Source of the DNA: Lophius americanus
Taxonomy: Eukaryota; Chordata; Actinopteri; Lophiiformes; Lophiidae
Direction of reading: 5' to 3'
NCBI GenBank assembly: GCA_037951165.1
Contig: JBBDHG010000125.1
Coordinates: 562,001-626,000 of the forward strand
DNA: 64,000 nucleotides
This document shows positions 44,599 through 57,620 of the stretch, piece by piece (within the stretch, counting starts at the first letter, position 1; each line of letters starts with the position of its first letter). The notes beneath the pieces were generated by a model. The model ran no database searches, was not told where the DNA came from, and saw nothing but the letters and a program-made list of their open reading frames with translations. The position numbers and the translations under genes were made by a program.

Positions 44599-44719
<121 letters not shown>

Positions 44720-44828
44720 TGTTTGCTCTGTTTAAATTTGTTTTGGTACAAGGACTGCAGATTTTTCCGATTCTTCAAAGAAATCGTTTTTGTCAGTGCT
44801 CCTTATTTTGATTTACTGTGAGACAAAC

Positions 44829-44836
44829 TATATATA

Positions 44837-44911
<75 letters not shown>
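44829..44911. repeat. (AT)n microsatellite
   Basis: About 40 AT units with one early interruption (tatatttata). Overlapping open frames with Tyr-Ile repeats are artefacts. Confidence 0.97.
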
Positions 44912-44913
<2 letters not shown>

Positions 44914-47900
44914 TTTTTTTCTCCATGATTGGTTCTGCTCTCTTTGATCCGTTTTGCATGGGACCAGACATTGTTTTTAATCATGCACGGTTTTTTTCTA
45001 CAACTATAGTGTGCTGCCCTGCCCTTCTAGTATTTCACCGACTGCTTTCATGTTCCTCTGCGATGCAGGAATTCACCCTGGCGGCTACAAAAGACGGGAC
45101 AATGGACATTTTTTTAACTGGTCTTTATCTGACCCCTGTGGTTGAGACGGTTCTGGGCCCAAAGCATTATCAGATTAATGCTCCTCTTGAAGCTAGCAGT
45201 GACAAAGGAGCATCACCTCACACCTCCCATCCATCTGCAACGTCTGGATTATTGCCAAGATTGCTCTCCCAGCTCTGACTCTCCAGCTCTTCTAACTGGT
45301 TGATATTCAGGCAGGTGACGGAGAGGTGACGCCGGGGCGAGCCGTGCTTCTGTTCATGTGAATGTATGTGCCCTCTGTGACATTTACTCAGCAAATTCTT
45401 CTGAGGGATGTGCACGCCAGCGCCATTCTGGCTTCCAAGCTACGCTGCCAAGGGAATTGTCCCAGATGTGGTTTGTTAGGATCAAAGAAAAGGAGGAGAG
45501 ATGATCTCTACTGCTTTAGGGGAAAAGAGGAAGCTGAGGAGAGGGAAAGAGACGGTGAGACAGATCATAAAAGGGAAAGAGAGACAACAATAGTCCTGCA
45601 CAACTGTTTAGCTTCAGGTAGAGGCTTTATATTCACATTCCATTATAGATACCCTCCGTCATTTCACAATGCAATTTAAACCACTTATGGTCTAATGTAG
45701 ATTTTGTCTCTGCGCCACCATTCAACCTGTTTGTTTCTGGGCTTAGATTTTATGCTTTTTCATATTTCATGTTGTTTGTTCTGAAATACAGTTTCGGTTG
45801 CTACTTTGACGTGTCTTCAGTGATGAACCGGAAGTCAAAGGGTGTTATGGGTCTTTAATCATCAGACCCCCATGCCTGGGCGACCATACCGGGCGTGATC
45901 AGACCCAACCTTGTGTCCAAGTGGGGAGCTGCTCCACAAAAGGATAGGTGCTAAAATATTGCCATTCTTTTACTTAGACGGAGTTTCTGAAAAAAATCTT
46001 TTCCACCAAACAGAAAATCCTGGTTAACTTCAAACCTTACAACACCCTCAGACGGTAATGGAAATCTTCCCATCTTCCCACTCTTAAATTTTACTGACAA
46101 AAGAACACTGTGTTCCTAACGACCCGTATACAGCAACATTAGTATTTCTCAACTGTATACTTGTGATGACCAGTGCTTTGAACTTCTACATGTTGCCCCT
46201 AGCGTACCAGGACTTCTCAAAGAATCCCTGGACCCTTTCATGTCCTCTCCATATCAGAGTCTGTCTCTTGGTGATTCATAACCTCAATTAAACTACATTA
46301 TCAAGGGTGCACTATGTGGGGGTGGCCTCTTTCTGTTCTCGCGAAAGTTCAACGTCACATTAACGGTAACTAAATGTCCCTTCAAAGTTGAATCAACTGG
46401 AAAAGGAGACTAATTAAATCACCACAGTCATTTTGGCCTGTCTCCAAAAGGGCACAAAGAAAACGCGAACCGGAACAGAGTCGGATGATGACACAGATTC
46501 CCGACAGTCCAATAATACTGTGGTCAGAGAAGTATGCTAACGTTGGCCCCACTACTACCAGCGCCAAGCCTGTTGTTGTTTATTTGTTCTTCAACCAACC
46601 AAGTCGGACAATTTATTTTTTCTTTCATTCAGCCAAAGTCAGAAAATTAGGAAAAGTCGGATGGACGTCTTTGCAGGGTGTTAGTCTGACCATCAGTAGC
46701 AGACACCAAGGTTTAAAACGTATTGCTGCTCTTAGACCTTTATGGTTTTTGTAACGCCCACAGTTGGTCATCCAAACAACTTAGTTCTTGTTTCCAACTC
46801 TCTCCAACAGCAACTTCAATTTTACATTGTGTTAAGTTAACTTTTTATTCCTGTGTCACTTCGCCATGACTGACGTTATCAACCATTAATTGGAGGCGTT
46901 TCACTGACTTTTTACGGGAAACCGTGGGCGTTTCATGGAAGCCTGTTCATGCTATGCTACATTTCCAGTGGGGTTGTGGTCTATAAAGGGAAATCTTCGT
47001 ACAACGTGTTTGTCCAATTATTTTTGTACGGACGCAAATCCTATTTGTCAGTAAACCAACTTCTGACGGAAATCCTACCCACCTTTTTATGAGTGAGTGT
47101 CCTTCTGAGGAGAGAGAGAGACACATCTCTCATGAGATGGAAGGATGTGAAAAAATAACAATAAAAATATCACAAGTTCAACCAAATACTGAGTTTTAGT
47201 TAAGGGGAATGGATAAATATATAGTATTGTTATACTATATTTATATAATAGTATCCAATTTTTTTCCTGTCAATTTCTATATTAATTTCTGCTTCCAAAG
47301 TTTGTTCCAAGCGGTTTGACAGGTGATACGGCTCTGCGGCACAACATAAGTATTTAATGTCTGCCAAGGCTGTTGTCTGGAACCATGGATATTTTTTTTC
47401 ATTTGGAGGCTTCCACTGCTCCGTTCTCACGTCTCCTCTTTGGGTCCCGCTCACACATTCTCACGGGAAGAAGCTAAGACGCGAGGAAGAGATGTGAGTA
47501 AGAGATGGCAACAAAGCAGAAGTGAAAAGCTCTCTCAGTGTCTACCTTCCGTACCGTTCCTGTCCCATGTCGGTCTCTGTGTTTGTTAATGTGTGTAGTT
47601 TCTCTCCTGCCATCACGGCTATCCTCACACTCAGTTTTTATTTTTCTTCAGCTCAGATCAAATTTGGGTCTCTTGATGGTTCCCATACATTATAGCAAAT
47701 AACCTATGTCTACCTCCAATATGATTGTATCTGTCTTACGAGACATTTGCACATTTTTGCACGAATAACTTGCATCACCATCAACGAAAAAGCATTATAT
47801 TTGTGGGACAGCTCAAACCCAGATGGAATCGCTAGTAGCAGATGCATGCGTGAAATTTTGTTCTGCAATATGGCTAACAAAACTGGCTGACAGCGGCAAA

Positions 47901-47930
47901 CGCACTGCAATTTCAAAAACAAGCAACTAC
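44912..47930. other. Unassigned sequence
   Basis: About 3 kb without a supported gene. Frames at 45362-45679 (105 codons) and 46485-46754 (89 codons) have no domain. I see no convincing repeat boundary. Confidence 0.4.
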
Positions 47931-48080
47931 AAAACACATGAGCAGAAAGTAAAGAAAATATCTTCATGAATTTGACAACACGTGCGGCAAATAAAGGAAA
48001 TGTCTTCATCAGTTTGACAACACATGTGCACCAAATAAAGAAACATCATCAGTTTGCAACACATGTGCAGAAAAAGCAAC
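47930..48080. repeat. Minisatellite, ~40-bp unit, ~4 units
   Basis: Units of the form aacacatgtgcagcaaataa followed by gaaatatcttcatcagtttgac-like text recur near 47933, 47978, 48020 and 48058. Related teleost minisatellites with acatgtgc words are familiar to me, but the family is not named here. Confidence 0.7.
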
Positions 48081-48267
48081 ACAAAAGCACCGTGAGAAAA
48101 ATAATCTGCAAAAGCCACAGAAACATTTTCGAAGGACACTTCGAAAATGATGCGGTGATGCAGGCCCGAAAGCGCTTTTTTAATGAATACAACAGATATA
48201 ATACACAAACGTTTCATGAGATTCTAATATGCCGTGTTAGCCTCGCTAAATTTCCAGGGGTTGTTTA

Positions 48268-48425
48268 GTCATGTGACTCTGAATATAACGTTAACTAACA
48301 TTGTGAAAACAACAAATAAACTTAATAATGACCCTGACATACACATTACTAAAAGATGCAACCGAATACCTTTTGCGTCTAACGGTCTTAGAGAGGCGTG
48401 TACACGTTGCCATGGCGACATCTGA
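48268..48425 (+). repeat. Fragment related to the hAT flank at 31.6 kb
   Basis: gttaactaacattgtgaaaa and ataatgaccctgacatacac match the short block at 31590-31640. No transposase words follow, so this may be a solo piece or a deleted derivative of the same element. Confidence 0.4.
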
Positions 48426-49034
48426 AAACAATACGCGTGGCGGTCGTTGAAGGTTTTCTAAAGCAGGTTCAATACACCTTGTTTACTGTAGCTTTGGGTA
48501 GTGTGTGGCTAGCACTAATAAATTTCACAAGCTGTTGAGGAAGGATCACATTACACATGTCCACTTTATCTCAACTTTTATTGAGTTATAATAGTGCTGG
48601 AACACAAATCAGCTAATATGTCTCAAGCATTTCCCGCTCTGAACCATGTCCCATAAAACGGTGCACAGCACCCAACATTTTACAGCAGTCAACAAATTAT
48701 GCCATGTAAAGCAGGACATACTAATTATGATTCAAATATACACAAAATAAATTAGACATAAAACATGTGTGGTAAAGTGAGTGGTTGGAAGAATGTTTGT
48801 AAGGACGTATGTAAATACCAACAACACCACCTGGGGGATTTCACCTCCTGGAAATCAAGATAATTAAGGATTAATTCAACAATCTTGAATTTTTGACAAT
48901 CAAGGCAAATCATTTTCTGCACTGAAAGGACTGAGATGTGTTTCAAAATAATGTGTTTTATTAATTTAAAATGACGGACTAGCTTTTCAAATTTGATTAA
49001 CAAGGAAATGAATGTTGTGCTATTAATAAATCCC
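48426..49034. other. Unassigned sequence
   Basis: No gene or recognisable repeat is visible. Confidence 0.4.
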
Positions 49035-49035
49035 T

Positions 49036-49330
49036 TTTATGTCCTGCTCACCTGTTTGGTTGAGCACATTTTGAGTGTCTGTGGCTGTGCTACTCGACTG
49101 AACCTTATTATAATATGGCCAAGTGGCAGCTAAAGAGTAGTGGGCTGAGGATAATACCCTGGAGGACGCCACATGTCAAAAGGGCCACAGAGGGGGAGGC
49201 ATTACCTGTGGCTATTGAGAAAGTCCTATTCTGTGAGTCAGATTTGTTTGGAATATTAAAGCCTCTGAAGACTCACTAAACATAATTCTGTAACTTGATA
49301 TAACCAAGTCAAAATAGTTACCCGAATCCA
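49036..49330 (+). repeat. Interspersed repeat R, copy 2
   Basis: It contains atgtcctgctcacctgtttg, ggataataccctggaggacg, ccacatgtcaaaagggccac, ctgtggctattgagaaagtc and acttgatataaccaagtcaa, in the order of copy 1 at 43.2 kb and on the same strand. Confidence 0.6.
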
Positions 49331-50590
49331 CACGTCTAATCTAATTAAAATTGACTATTTTTCATGTAATAAAAAATTTCATCATGAGCATGTTATGAGT
49401 CCGATTTTTTTTTTACTATTTAAAAAAAGGTTTGACCAAAAGATTTGTTATTAATGCTAAATTTAGTGTATCGTATGTATATGTTAGATATTAACCTAAG
49501 AAGTGCCCCAAATATAGAAAGAAATTATTTTTCCATTGCTTTTTTTTTGCTTGGGGAAATTAAAGGTTAATAGTATTTTTTTTTTTAATTAGAAAATTAC
49601 CTAAAAATATACAGAGGTTAAAACAGATTAACATCCAAACATGTACAAATTCCACTCAAAGGGAGAGGAAAACTTAGGTGGGCTGAGACCCATCAATGGT
49701 AGGGGTTTATCTTTGGTGCTTCCATATTCTCTCCATGTGTAAACGCAGTAACATAAACAAAGTAGTTTTGGGTGAGTCACTGTTCCCGGTCCGGTACCAG
49801 ACAAAACAATGACTGGAACTCTACCAGTGTGACCAGCCTTCCAAAATAGACTGGACCTTATCTCAATTAAATTAACAAAACTACATTATATTGTATATAC
49901 ACTAACTAACTAACACAAATAAATTAGCCCCACTTTACAGGGATATAATAACAGACTATAGAATAATAGAATAATTCACCACATAAATCACCAAATTGAC
50001 TGAATTCAAACTTTGATGTAACTTAAGTTTTTCTTTTTCCTAACATTAATCATTAAATATGATAATATGCCTCCTTATATTCAAGGGCACGCCGTTAACA
50101 TGCAGGTTTCTGAACAGCAGCCAAGCAGGTGGTGTCTGCAACAGAGGAAGCTAATGACACTTTAAGGTTTCACCATGGGGGGGGCTGTGCTCACTGTCTG
50201 CCTGCAGCCCGCTGACATGTCCACTGCCTCGCCCCCGCTAACACTGGTGTGATATGAGGGTGTATAACTGAGTGTGCATATATCACTGTGACTCTGTGTG
50301 TGTGTGTTTTCTCTCCATCCCCTCTCTCTCCTGTCCCTCCGGTGGAGCCAGTAGAAAATGGAGGGTAGGATTTGTACGGGATATCGATCGTCTGGCTAGT
50401 CTGTGGGTGTTCAGTGCTGCGACGTTCAGCTGTGGAGCCGAGATTGATGCCTTGTCACTCCGTCGCAGTGAGGAGAGGAGGGATGTCGGTGACACATAAA
50501 TCCGCAGAACAAGGGGTCAAAAGGGGGACAGGGAAGAAATATGCATTATTGACTAAATGTTCCCATGTTTGGTCTCAAGTTTGTCAAACT
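49331..50590. other. Unassigned sequence
   Basis: AT-rich to 50050, then mixed. No gene is recognised. Confidence 0.4.
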
Positions 50591-50609
50591 AATAAATTGT
50601 CCGCTCAGA

Positions 50610-50680
50610 TGGATAAGTTCTGAATAGAGCTGTCTCCGCCTTCAAAAGCAAACTCAAAACTTCCCTTTTAGGTTAATGGA
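50610..50680 (+). mobile_element. Possible L2-type LINE C-terminal scrap
   Basis: ttcaaaagcaaactcaaaac then ttcccttttaggtta translates to FKSKLKTSLLG, like the FKxxLKTxLF block that closes L2 reverse transcriptases (FKKDLKLSFL at 5722). It is very short and directly precedes the (GT)n tract, where a LINE tail would be expected. Confidence 0.35.
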
Positions 50681-50690
50681 TGATCACTAC

Positions 50691-50799
<109 letters not shown>

Positions 50800-50884
50800 G
50801 TTGAAGAGTCCTCCGCTCATCCTTTGTGATAACGTGATGACTCCAAACTATTCCATGGATAACTATCCAACTTTATGCCCCAAA

Positions 50885-51565
50885 ACACCTTAACCCGAGG
50901 AAGAACTGGATTTATTTTAATAAATGTCCGTTGTATATTTCTGATGGGGGAAGTTTTGAGACCATAATTTTCATACTGTTGGTGTGATTATGTACAGATT
51001 TGCTTCATATGAATTTAGCTCTTTCATGTATAATTTGTGTTATTTTCTAAAAGTTCATTTATTGACCACTTGGAGGAGCTTACGAAAAATCCTGTCCCCG
51101 GAACATAACTTCCAATTTAATCCAAACATGGTGCATATGAATCTACTCGAAGTTATGTACTTTGCATTACTCTTGGAGCTTATCTCCAAATGTTTTTGGA
51201 TCCAGTTTAGTTTCAATGTGTGCATAGCATTGACTTCAGGAGTTTCATCTTTTAATTCTATGCTAAAAGTTCATATTTTAATCAGTTGGGGGAGCTCCTT
51301 CTTTTAATTTTTAAAAAAGAACAACATTGTTTCTTCGGATATAGCTAACAATTTATTTGAGCCAATTCAGTCCAAATTTGGTTCATATGAATCGACTCGT
51401 GGAGTTCTGGCTTGTATTTATCATATTTTAGAAGAATTATTAGTATTTAACTATTGAATCTATTTAACCAAATCAGTTCATATTTTACTCACTAGGAGGA
51501 GCTACTTTATGAAAAACACAGTATTCAAACATGACTTCACATTTATTTTTAGGGGTTCAAACAAG
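50885..51565 (+). repeat. Family T dispersed repeat, copy C
   Basis: It starts with accttaacccgaggaagaac and continues with degenerate units. These include tggaggagctta near 51073, tccaaacatggtgcatatga near 51121, tgggggagctccttc near 51286, tccaaatttggttcatatga near 51370 and ctcactaggaggagctac near 51490. The unit spacing (about 120-220 bp) is looser than in copy A. The right-end gacagcgta motif is not found. Confidence 0.6.
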
Positions 51566-53200
51566 GGAATTATGGTATATATGATATGATATAAGGTGGA
51601 TCTCCTCCAGTAGATGAATATGCACTAAATGTGGACTAAATTAATAATTAACTACACAGCTGTGGCTAGTGAGAGTGTAACCAACTTGAACAAAGAAAGG
51701 AGCGGAACGGCTCCAATGAGCACATTTTTACAGTTGCATACGTAACTAAAGCAATATCACCACGATACATAAACTACCTAAATCATCTGACCGGCAGATT
51801 CAGCTGTTTCCACTAGATTTGTGGGTCGGTGTGTGTGCCACTCGGTCTGTGCGCCGTCATGATTTTGCAAAATTGCAATGAGGAAGGACAAGGCCATGCC
51901 TCCATTCACACACAAGAGACCACACGGTATGATCATCCTTAAAAACCTACACGAATTGGTGAAACACAGGAGGCACGGGTTGCGGGACCAGCTGACATAA
52001 CACATGGCATAATGTAATATAACATTTTTGCTGACTAGTGTATTTTGTGGGGTCACAGCAAACCCTATCTCATATGCAATTATTCGTCCATGGTAAATTT
52101 GAATAATGTCTGTCCAGGACTTCCTGAGTTATTGCGTTCACAAGAATGGAAAGATAGATAGACAAACAGACGAACTGACAAACAAACAAGGAACATAATA
52201 CCTTCAGTCAAAGCTAATGCCATCATGAAGGTCTAAGAAAACACTATTAAGGGTAATGCAATGCTGTTTTAGATGCAGGCAGGTAAGTGTTCTCATCAAA
52301 GTTTCCAACCAACCAGCAGACATAAATCATCCAATGGTGCGAGGCAGCAGAACCAAACATATATAATTGCAGCAAGGATCAGTTAGTCACAGGTTTGTTT
52401 ATTCTAAATAACCAGCTCCTTAGGAACAGATGTGCTGCACGATTCTATGCAGTATCTTAGCAGACAGAGGAGGGTGATAAACAACACAAACATCATTACA
52501 GTCAAAGTGTTTATCTCTGCAATACCTGCGCTCTAAATGCACTCATATTTCTTAAACGAATAGGTGAGTAAGATATTGATTCATACGCCTCGTTATGCTG
52601 CATTCACAGAATGATCCACTCAGCCAAAAACAAGATTTGTAACTAAATCATGGCATTAACGGTATTTACACCCACTTTTTGGTGGAAATATGCAGAAAAT
52701 ATCAAATATCTAACACAACGTCTTATTAACATGGGGAATAGTCTGCGTGATACATGTTGTGGAACTGCTTCTAATTTTAATCTGCCTCTAGATCCCTCCG
52801 GAAATGTGACCTCTGGCCGCCAGCTGTTACTTTCATGGATGTTACCGTCAAAAAAAAAAGTCTCATGGAAATCAGCCCCTCCTCAATTCATTGGTGCTTT
52901 ATGTTGTATGCAAGGAACCTCTATCCGCTGATGTCACATAGAGAACAACCTCACTAGGATGCAGACGGCAGGAGATAGGAGAGATGGCGGTAATGAGGCA
53001 GTGAAAAGGTACCATAAATACACAGAATTTACTTTCACCCCAGCTTAGAATAAGCAGAGTTGGCAAATTCGAGCATGTGAATGATTTATTCAACTGGGCT
53101 GGGGTTGATTAGAGCCCAGGGAAAAATCAAGAGAGGTGGTAAGAAAAGTGTTTGCTAATGCATCCTAACAATCAGTACATTTTTGTCGTAAAAACATATT
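51566..53200. other. Unassigned sequence
   Basis: No supported gene or repeat. Frames on both strands are short. Confidence 0.4.
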
Positions 53201-53204
53201 TTTT

Positions 53205-53440
53205 ATTTTTTCAATTTATTTGTATTTTATTTATTTGTTCAGGGGAGAGACAATGCACGAGAGGAAATAAACATTTTACCATTTGATGCATTGTACCAGA
53301 GATAGCCTAAGGCTAACTTTCATCCGCAGTTCCTCTGGCAAGGTTTGAAACATCCATTCAACAGCATTAAATGACAATTTAACAAAGGACAAAAACACAC
53401 ACACACACACACACACAAACAAATAAATAAAACATTATAA
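53205..53440. repeat. Interspersed repeat, teleost type, with (AC)n at 53395-53417
   Basis: The phrases tttatttgttcaggggagag, gcctaaggctaactttcatc and ccgcagttcctctggcaagg recall a frequent teleost repeat with the order gacaatgcac, ggctaatttccatccgcagt. It ends in an (AC)n run. No coding content. Recognised from memory only. Confidence 0.45.
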
Positions 53441-56400
53441 AATGACACACATCATAAGAACTGACATCTGATCATCACTTCCAGTATGTACTGATTAAAA
53501 ACCATGGATGTCCAATTAGCTGATGAAATAAAGCTAACTGGCTCCTGACGATTTTGGTCCCAAAATGATTTTTGTTTCAAGTATTGTTTTTTTTCTGATT
53601 ACAGTGGAAGCCGAGAGGGGCAGATAGTTATGTAAGCGACCATCGTCCCAGGTTAATGAGAAAACAAAAAGTAATTTCCTGTTAGTTTTGTCCATGTTCA
53701 TGAGAGATCGGGATGGGTAAATGCTGTCTTATTTTGCTTATCTTGCTGTCTTAAGCAGGATTCTTGTTACATCTATGACAAAACAACAAAAAGCAACAGG
53801 TTGCTCACTCAGAGAGGCGTGGGTGTTGGGTAAGCACAAGAAGCCATTTCTCTCATTAAGCAGCAAAGTTTGACACAATGTAAAATAGTTTTTCATTGCA
53901 CTTTGATGCATCTTGATATATTTGTTTACCAAAGCATTCTATGGAGGGTTTTGTTTTATTTGAGTATTTATTTGAATTTATGTCAAAATAGAAATGGCAT
54001 TTTATTTTATTTTAATATTTATTTTTTGTTGTTGTATTGAACGAAAAGGACATTTGGTTTTTAATATAACAGTATTATGGTTTGTGGCTTCACCGACTAT
54101 GATAAATGGACCTTTGACTGGTTAAAAAAATGTCTTTGCGGACCTTTAAGATCTGTATTTGAGTGCTCCTGATATACAAAGGGTGGCCAGAAAGCCTGGT
54201 CAGGTTTGGCGCTGCTGCTCAGGCATGACAAAATGTTAATTTGTCTGTGTAAATCTTTAAGAGTAGATTTTGTGCTCAATTTCATTTCAACAGACGTGCT
54301 GATGGTTCAAGAGTAAATCATGAAGACAAGTCAAACGGACGGAAATACGGTTCTTTCTCCATATCTTCCTCTTTTGTTCTTTCTCATACCTCCCTAAGTC
54401 CCTGGTCTTTTAATCTAGGATTCTAAAGATATGATTTTCTGGGGTATGTCATAAATTATTAATGAGTGAGCTGGGACGACAGGTTGAAAAAAAGTCACAC
54501 AGTTACACGAGTCCTGCTGCGGCTGATCTCTTTGATGAATACCATTAGCAAGGTTTTACATGTAACCATGGGTATTTAGAAGAAGACTCCACACCAAACA
54601 TTCACCCTTCTGGCTTCAGAAGTACTTTTAAACTTCCTCCCAGTGTCTGCATGAATAATTTTAGATGGTAACAGCTGCTGTAATTAAACATATTTCTTTT
54701 CAATTAATTAATTATTGCAAATTAAAAGTGTTTAAATTACTGCTCTACTGCAGCGTCATTCTCCCTCCTGGTATTTTAATGGATATTCAAAAACAGAAAT
54801 TTACTATAATAGCTTGCAGTGACACCGCTGCTTGGCCTATGCGATATATCACACTGATAAGCACAACTATTCAGATGTTTTTTTAAAAGCAACTACTGTG
54901 TTCTCCTCTTTGAATTGCTTCACAGTGCATTAGTGTAATGTTGTATCTGGAAATACTTGTGTGCCTCCGGTGGGATGATTTAGACATTTCAGTAGTAATA
55001 ACATAGTAATAACTAGTAATAACAATGTAATAATATACAGCTACTCGAAAAGCAAACAGACTCATGATTACAATGGTGGTAATAAGGTTGCAAATATTTC
55101 TATTTTTACATTTTTGCTGAACTTTACGTTGACATTTAAAATAAACTCCAGGTCTTGTGGTTCAATCCCATTGCTTTGTTTCCAACGCTGTTAAAGGGGT
55201 GTTAACCAAACTTTACTGTTGGGGCCATTTTATCTAAAATAATGACATAGAAATAAATAATGATAGTTAGAACAGAGCTGGTGAAGGATGAATATCTGTT
55301 AATATTTGCTCTTCATCATTTTGCAGCTCAAAGGCTAGTGTTAGAACTAGCTTTCAACAATAGGAACCAATCATGAATTATTTCCAATGAGGCTCCATGG
55401 TGACTGAGGGTCTATAATTTTGTGAGGGAAGTCCTTGTTGTGTGTGTGTTTGTTTGTGTATGCATGTGTCTGTGTGTGAGAGAGAGAGAAAGAAAGGGTC
55501 ATCCATTTTTTTCTGTTATCATGTTTGCCAAGAACAGAAGAGTGTCTTGATCAATGCTAATGGTTTGCCTGTGTGTGTTTGTGTGTGTGAGTGTGTGTAT
55601 GTGTGCAGGCATTTATGTTTTGTACCAAAATCGTGTTGGTCCTTCCTGCCTTTCTGTGTTCAAGGAAATTGGTATTGATGAGCCTTACTGAAGCAGGGGC
55701 CCCATGCAGTTTTAAAGGCGACACGCAACATTAATACAGATTATTTTGTCCGTTTACTCCCTCAGGAATCCTCTCAGAAACAAACATATCATATATGTCT
55801 TTAGGGGTTTATGAGGACATTTGTGAAGCAGTGCAAGAAAGACATAGAAACACAATCCCCCCTTTTCACCTACAGAAAGAGGCCAAAGATCTGAGAAACA
55901 TCCATATATGCCATATGAAGTCACTACAACCTGATGCAGGCTGTTATTTTGTATTTTTTATATTATTAAGAAACCTATATTACATTTGTGTTACATTCAG
56001 AGAAACATATAGAAAATAAATGAACCATTTACTCTGAAAAATGTTGAAACCATTGACCTCCTGGACCACCAACCAGTGCATCACTGGCTCCACTTTTGAC
56101 ATAAAGACATGCCTGTAGTGGCTCCGCGATGTAATGACGTGACTCTAGTGCTTCTGTGACATACCCAGTACCTCAACTGGAAAAAATAAGGGTGTCTTTA
56201 TTTGTCGGCATGTGTATCGAGCAGCCTCCATCCCCAACAAATACGTACGGAATTTTTACACTGGATAATGATACTCGAAGATAATGATGATTTTCACACC
56301 TTTAATTTATTCATCAAACTACTTTCCGTGTGACACACAAATATAGATCCTATGGGTCAACATGCTCAATGTCCAGAGTCCCTCAGACTACATGAACTAA

Positions 56401-57420
56401 ATGAAGTAGCTTCGATGTCATGAGGCCTGCAGAGGAGGAATCTATTGGAGGGTGATGAGAACAAAGTGACTAGACTCCCTTCGGAGAAGACATGTTGTCT
56501 CTCGCAATCAAACAGGAGCTCAATATTCTCTGTGAACACAAACAACAGAGACAGACATGAATAGGAGACAAAAAGAACATCCGAGAAGGAAGATATGCAG
56601 TTGACAAAGAAATCAATGGACATACTACTGCGCTGGATTAACTTAATTTCTATTCCAACAAAACAGATAGTTAGAAATAGATAATAATGATGTATTATTT
56701 TATATCTGATTAAATATATGGGAGATCCAACTCATGATATTCCTGATGAATAAGCTGTTTAGATACTTACAGAAACTGCAACAGTATGTTTTGGGGTTTG
56801 TCAGTTTTTTGGACTAAAGCATCTCGTCTTCGCCGCCTTTAGGTAGTAGTAAAAAGAGAGAAAGAGAGGGAGAGAGAGAGAGAGGCAGAAAAAGAGTTAC
56901 CTATTAATTAATTCATGTGTTGAATTCACATAAGTAGCAGTAGTAGAAATAGTAGTATAATAAACCACATCAGTGAATTTCACTTATTATCATAAGACAT
57001 TGGTGACTAAATCTGTTATAAAAAAGATGTCAACCTACTTAAAAAAAAAGGCTCCTGCTGGTCTTGGGGTCAGCTGGGCTTGAATGATTCGGATCTTCTC
57101 CCATTCACCAGCCATGATAACCAGGTTTGAAAGTCTACTCTACTAATGAGACAGTTGTTCTGAGAACATAGATACCGTTCTTGATTCTTTGACCAGCAGT
57201 CTGGCCGTTGAACTTGAACAAAGTTATTGTTAACTTTGCATTTGGTTACGGTATTGTTAGCATCAGCCGTTTGCTTTAGCAACAGGCTCTTTGCAACTAG
57301 CAGAGGTGCTAACATTAGTATGTTGTCTCTAATGACATAACACTCTGTTACTTCTTGAACCGACCTGAACAGGCCTCTACCAACAGCCTTGAAGTAGCAC
57401 TAGGTTCGCTTTGGTTGAGA
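53441..57420. other. Unassigned sequence
   Basis: About 4 kb without a supported gene. Small simple runs occur: TG-rich at 55438-55475 and 55571-55608, GA-rich at 55477-55496 and 56855-56884. The stretch 54425-54475 (words cataaattattaatgag) is non-repetitive and could be regulatory, but nothing supports this directly. Confidence 0.4.
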
Positions 57421-57424
57421 AGGA

Positions 57425-57620
57425 GGCATGTAAATGGACTGTACTTATAAAGTGCTTTTCTATTCAAAGCGCTTTTATAACACGAGTCAGCATTCACAAA
57501 AACATTCATACAGTGATGATAGAGGCTGCCATGCAAAGCGCCACCTGATCATCAGGCGTATTGAGTGATTCATGCCAGCATTCAAACATCGATGGAACAA
57601 CCATAGAATTCCACAGCCAT
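57425..57620 (+). repeat. SINE-like interspersed repeat, 5'/middle portion (copy 2 of 3)
   Basis: It opens with gtaaatggactgtacttata and caaagcgcttttataacacg, then gccatgcaaagcgccacctg and atcatcaggcgtattg. The last phrases align with catcaggagttgtagccatt at 62460. Together with the pieces at 62.4 kb and 0.33 kb it tiles one common teleost repeat. Confidence 0.55.

Noticed and set aside
44790..45278. 162-codon frame with a Tyr-Ile repeat
   Set aside because: The frame is held open by the (AT)n tract, and the rest has no domain.
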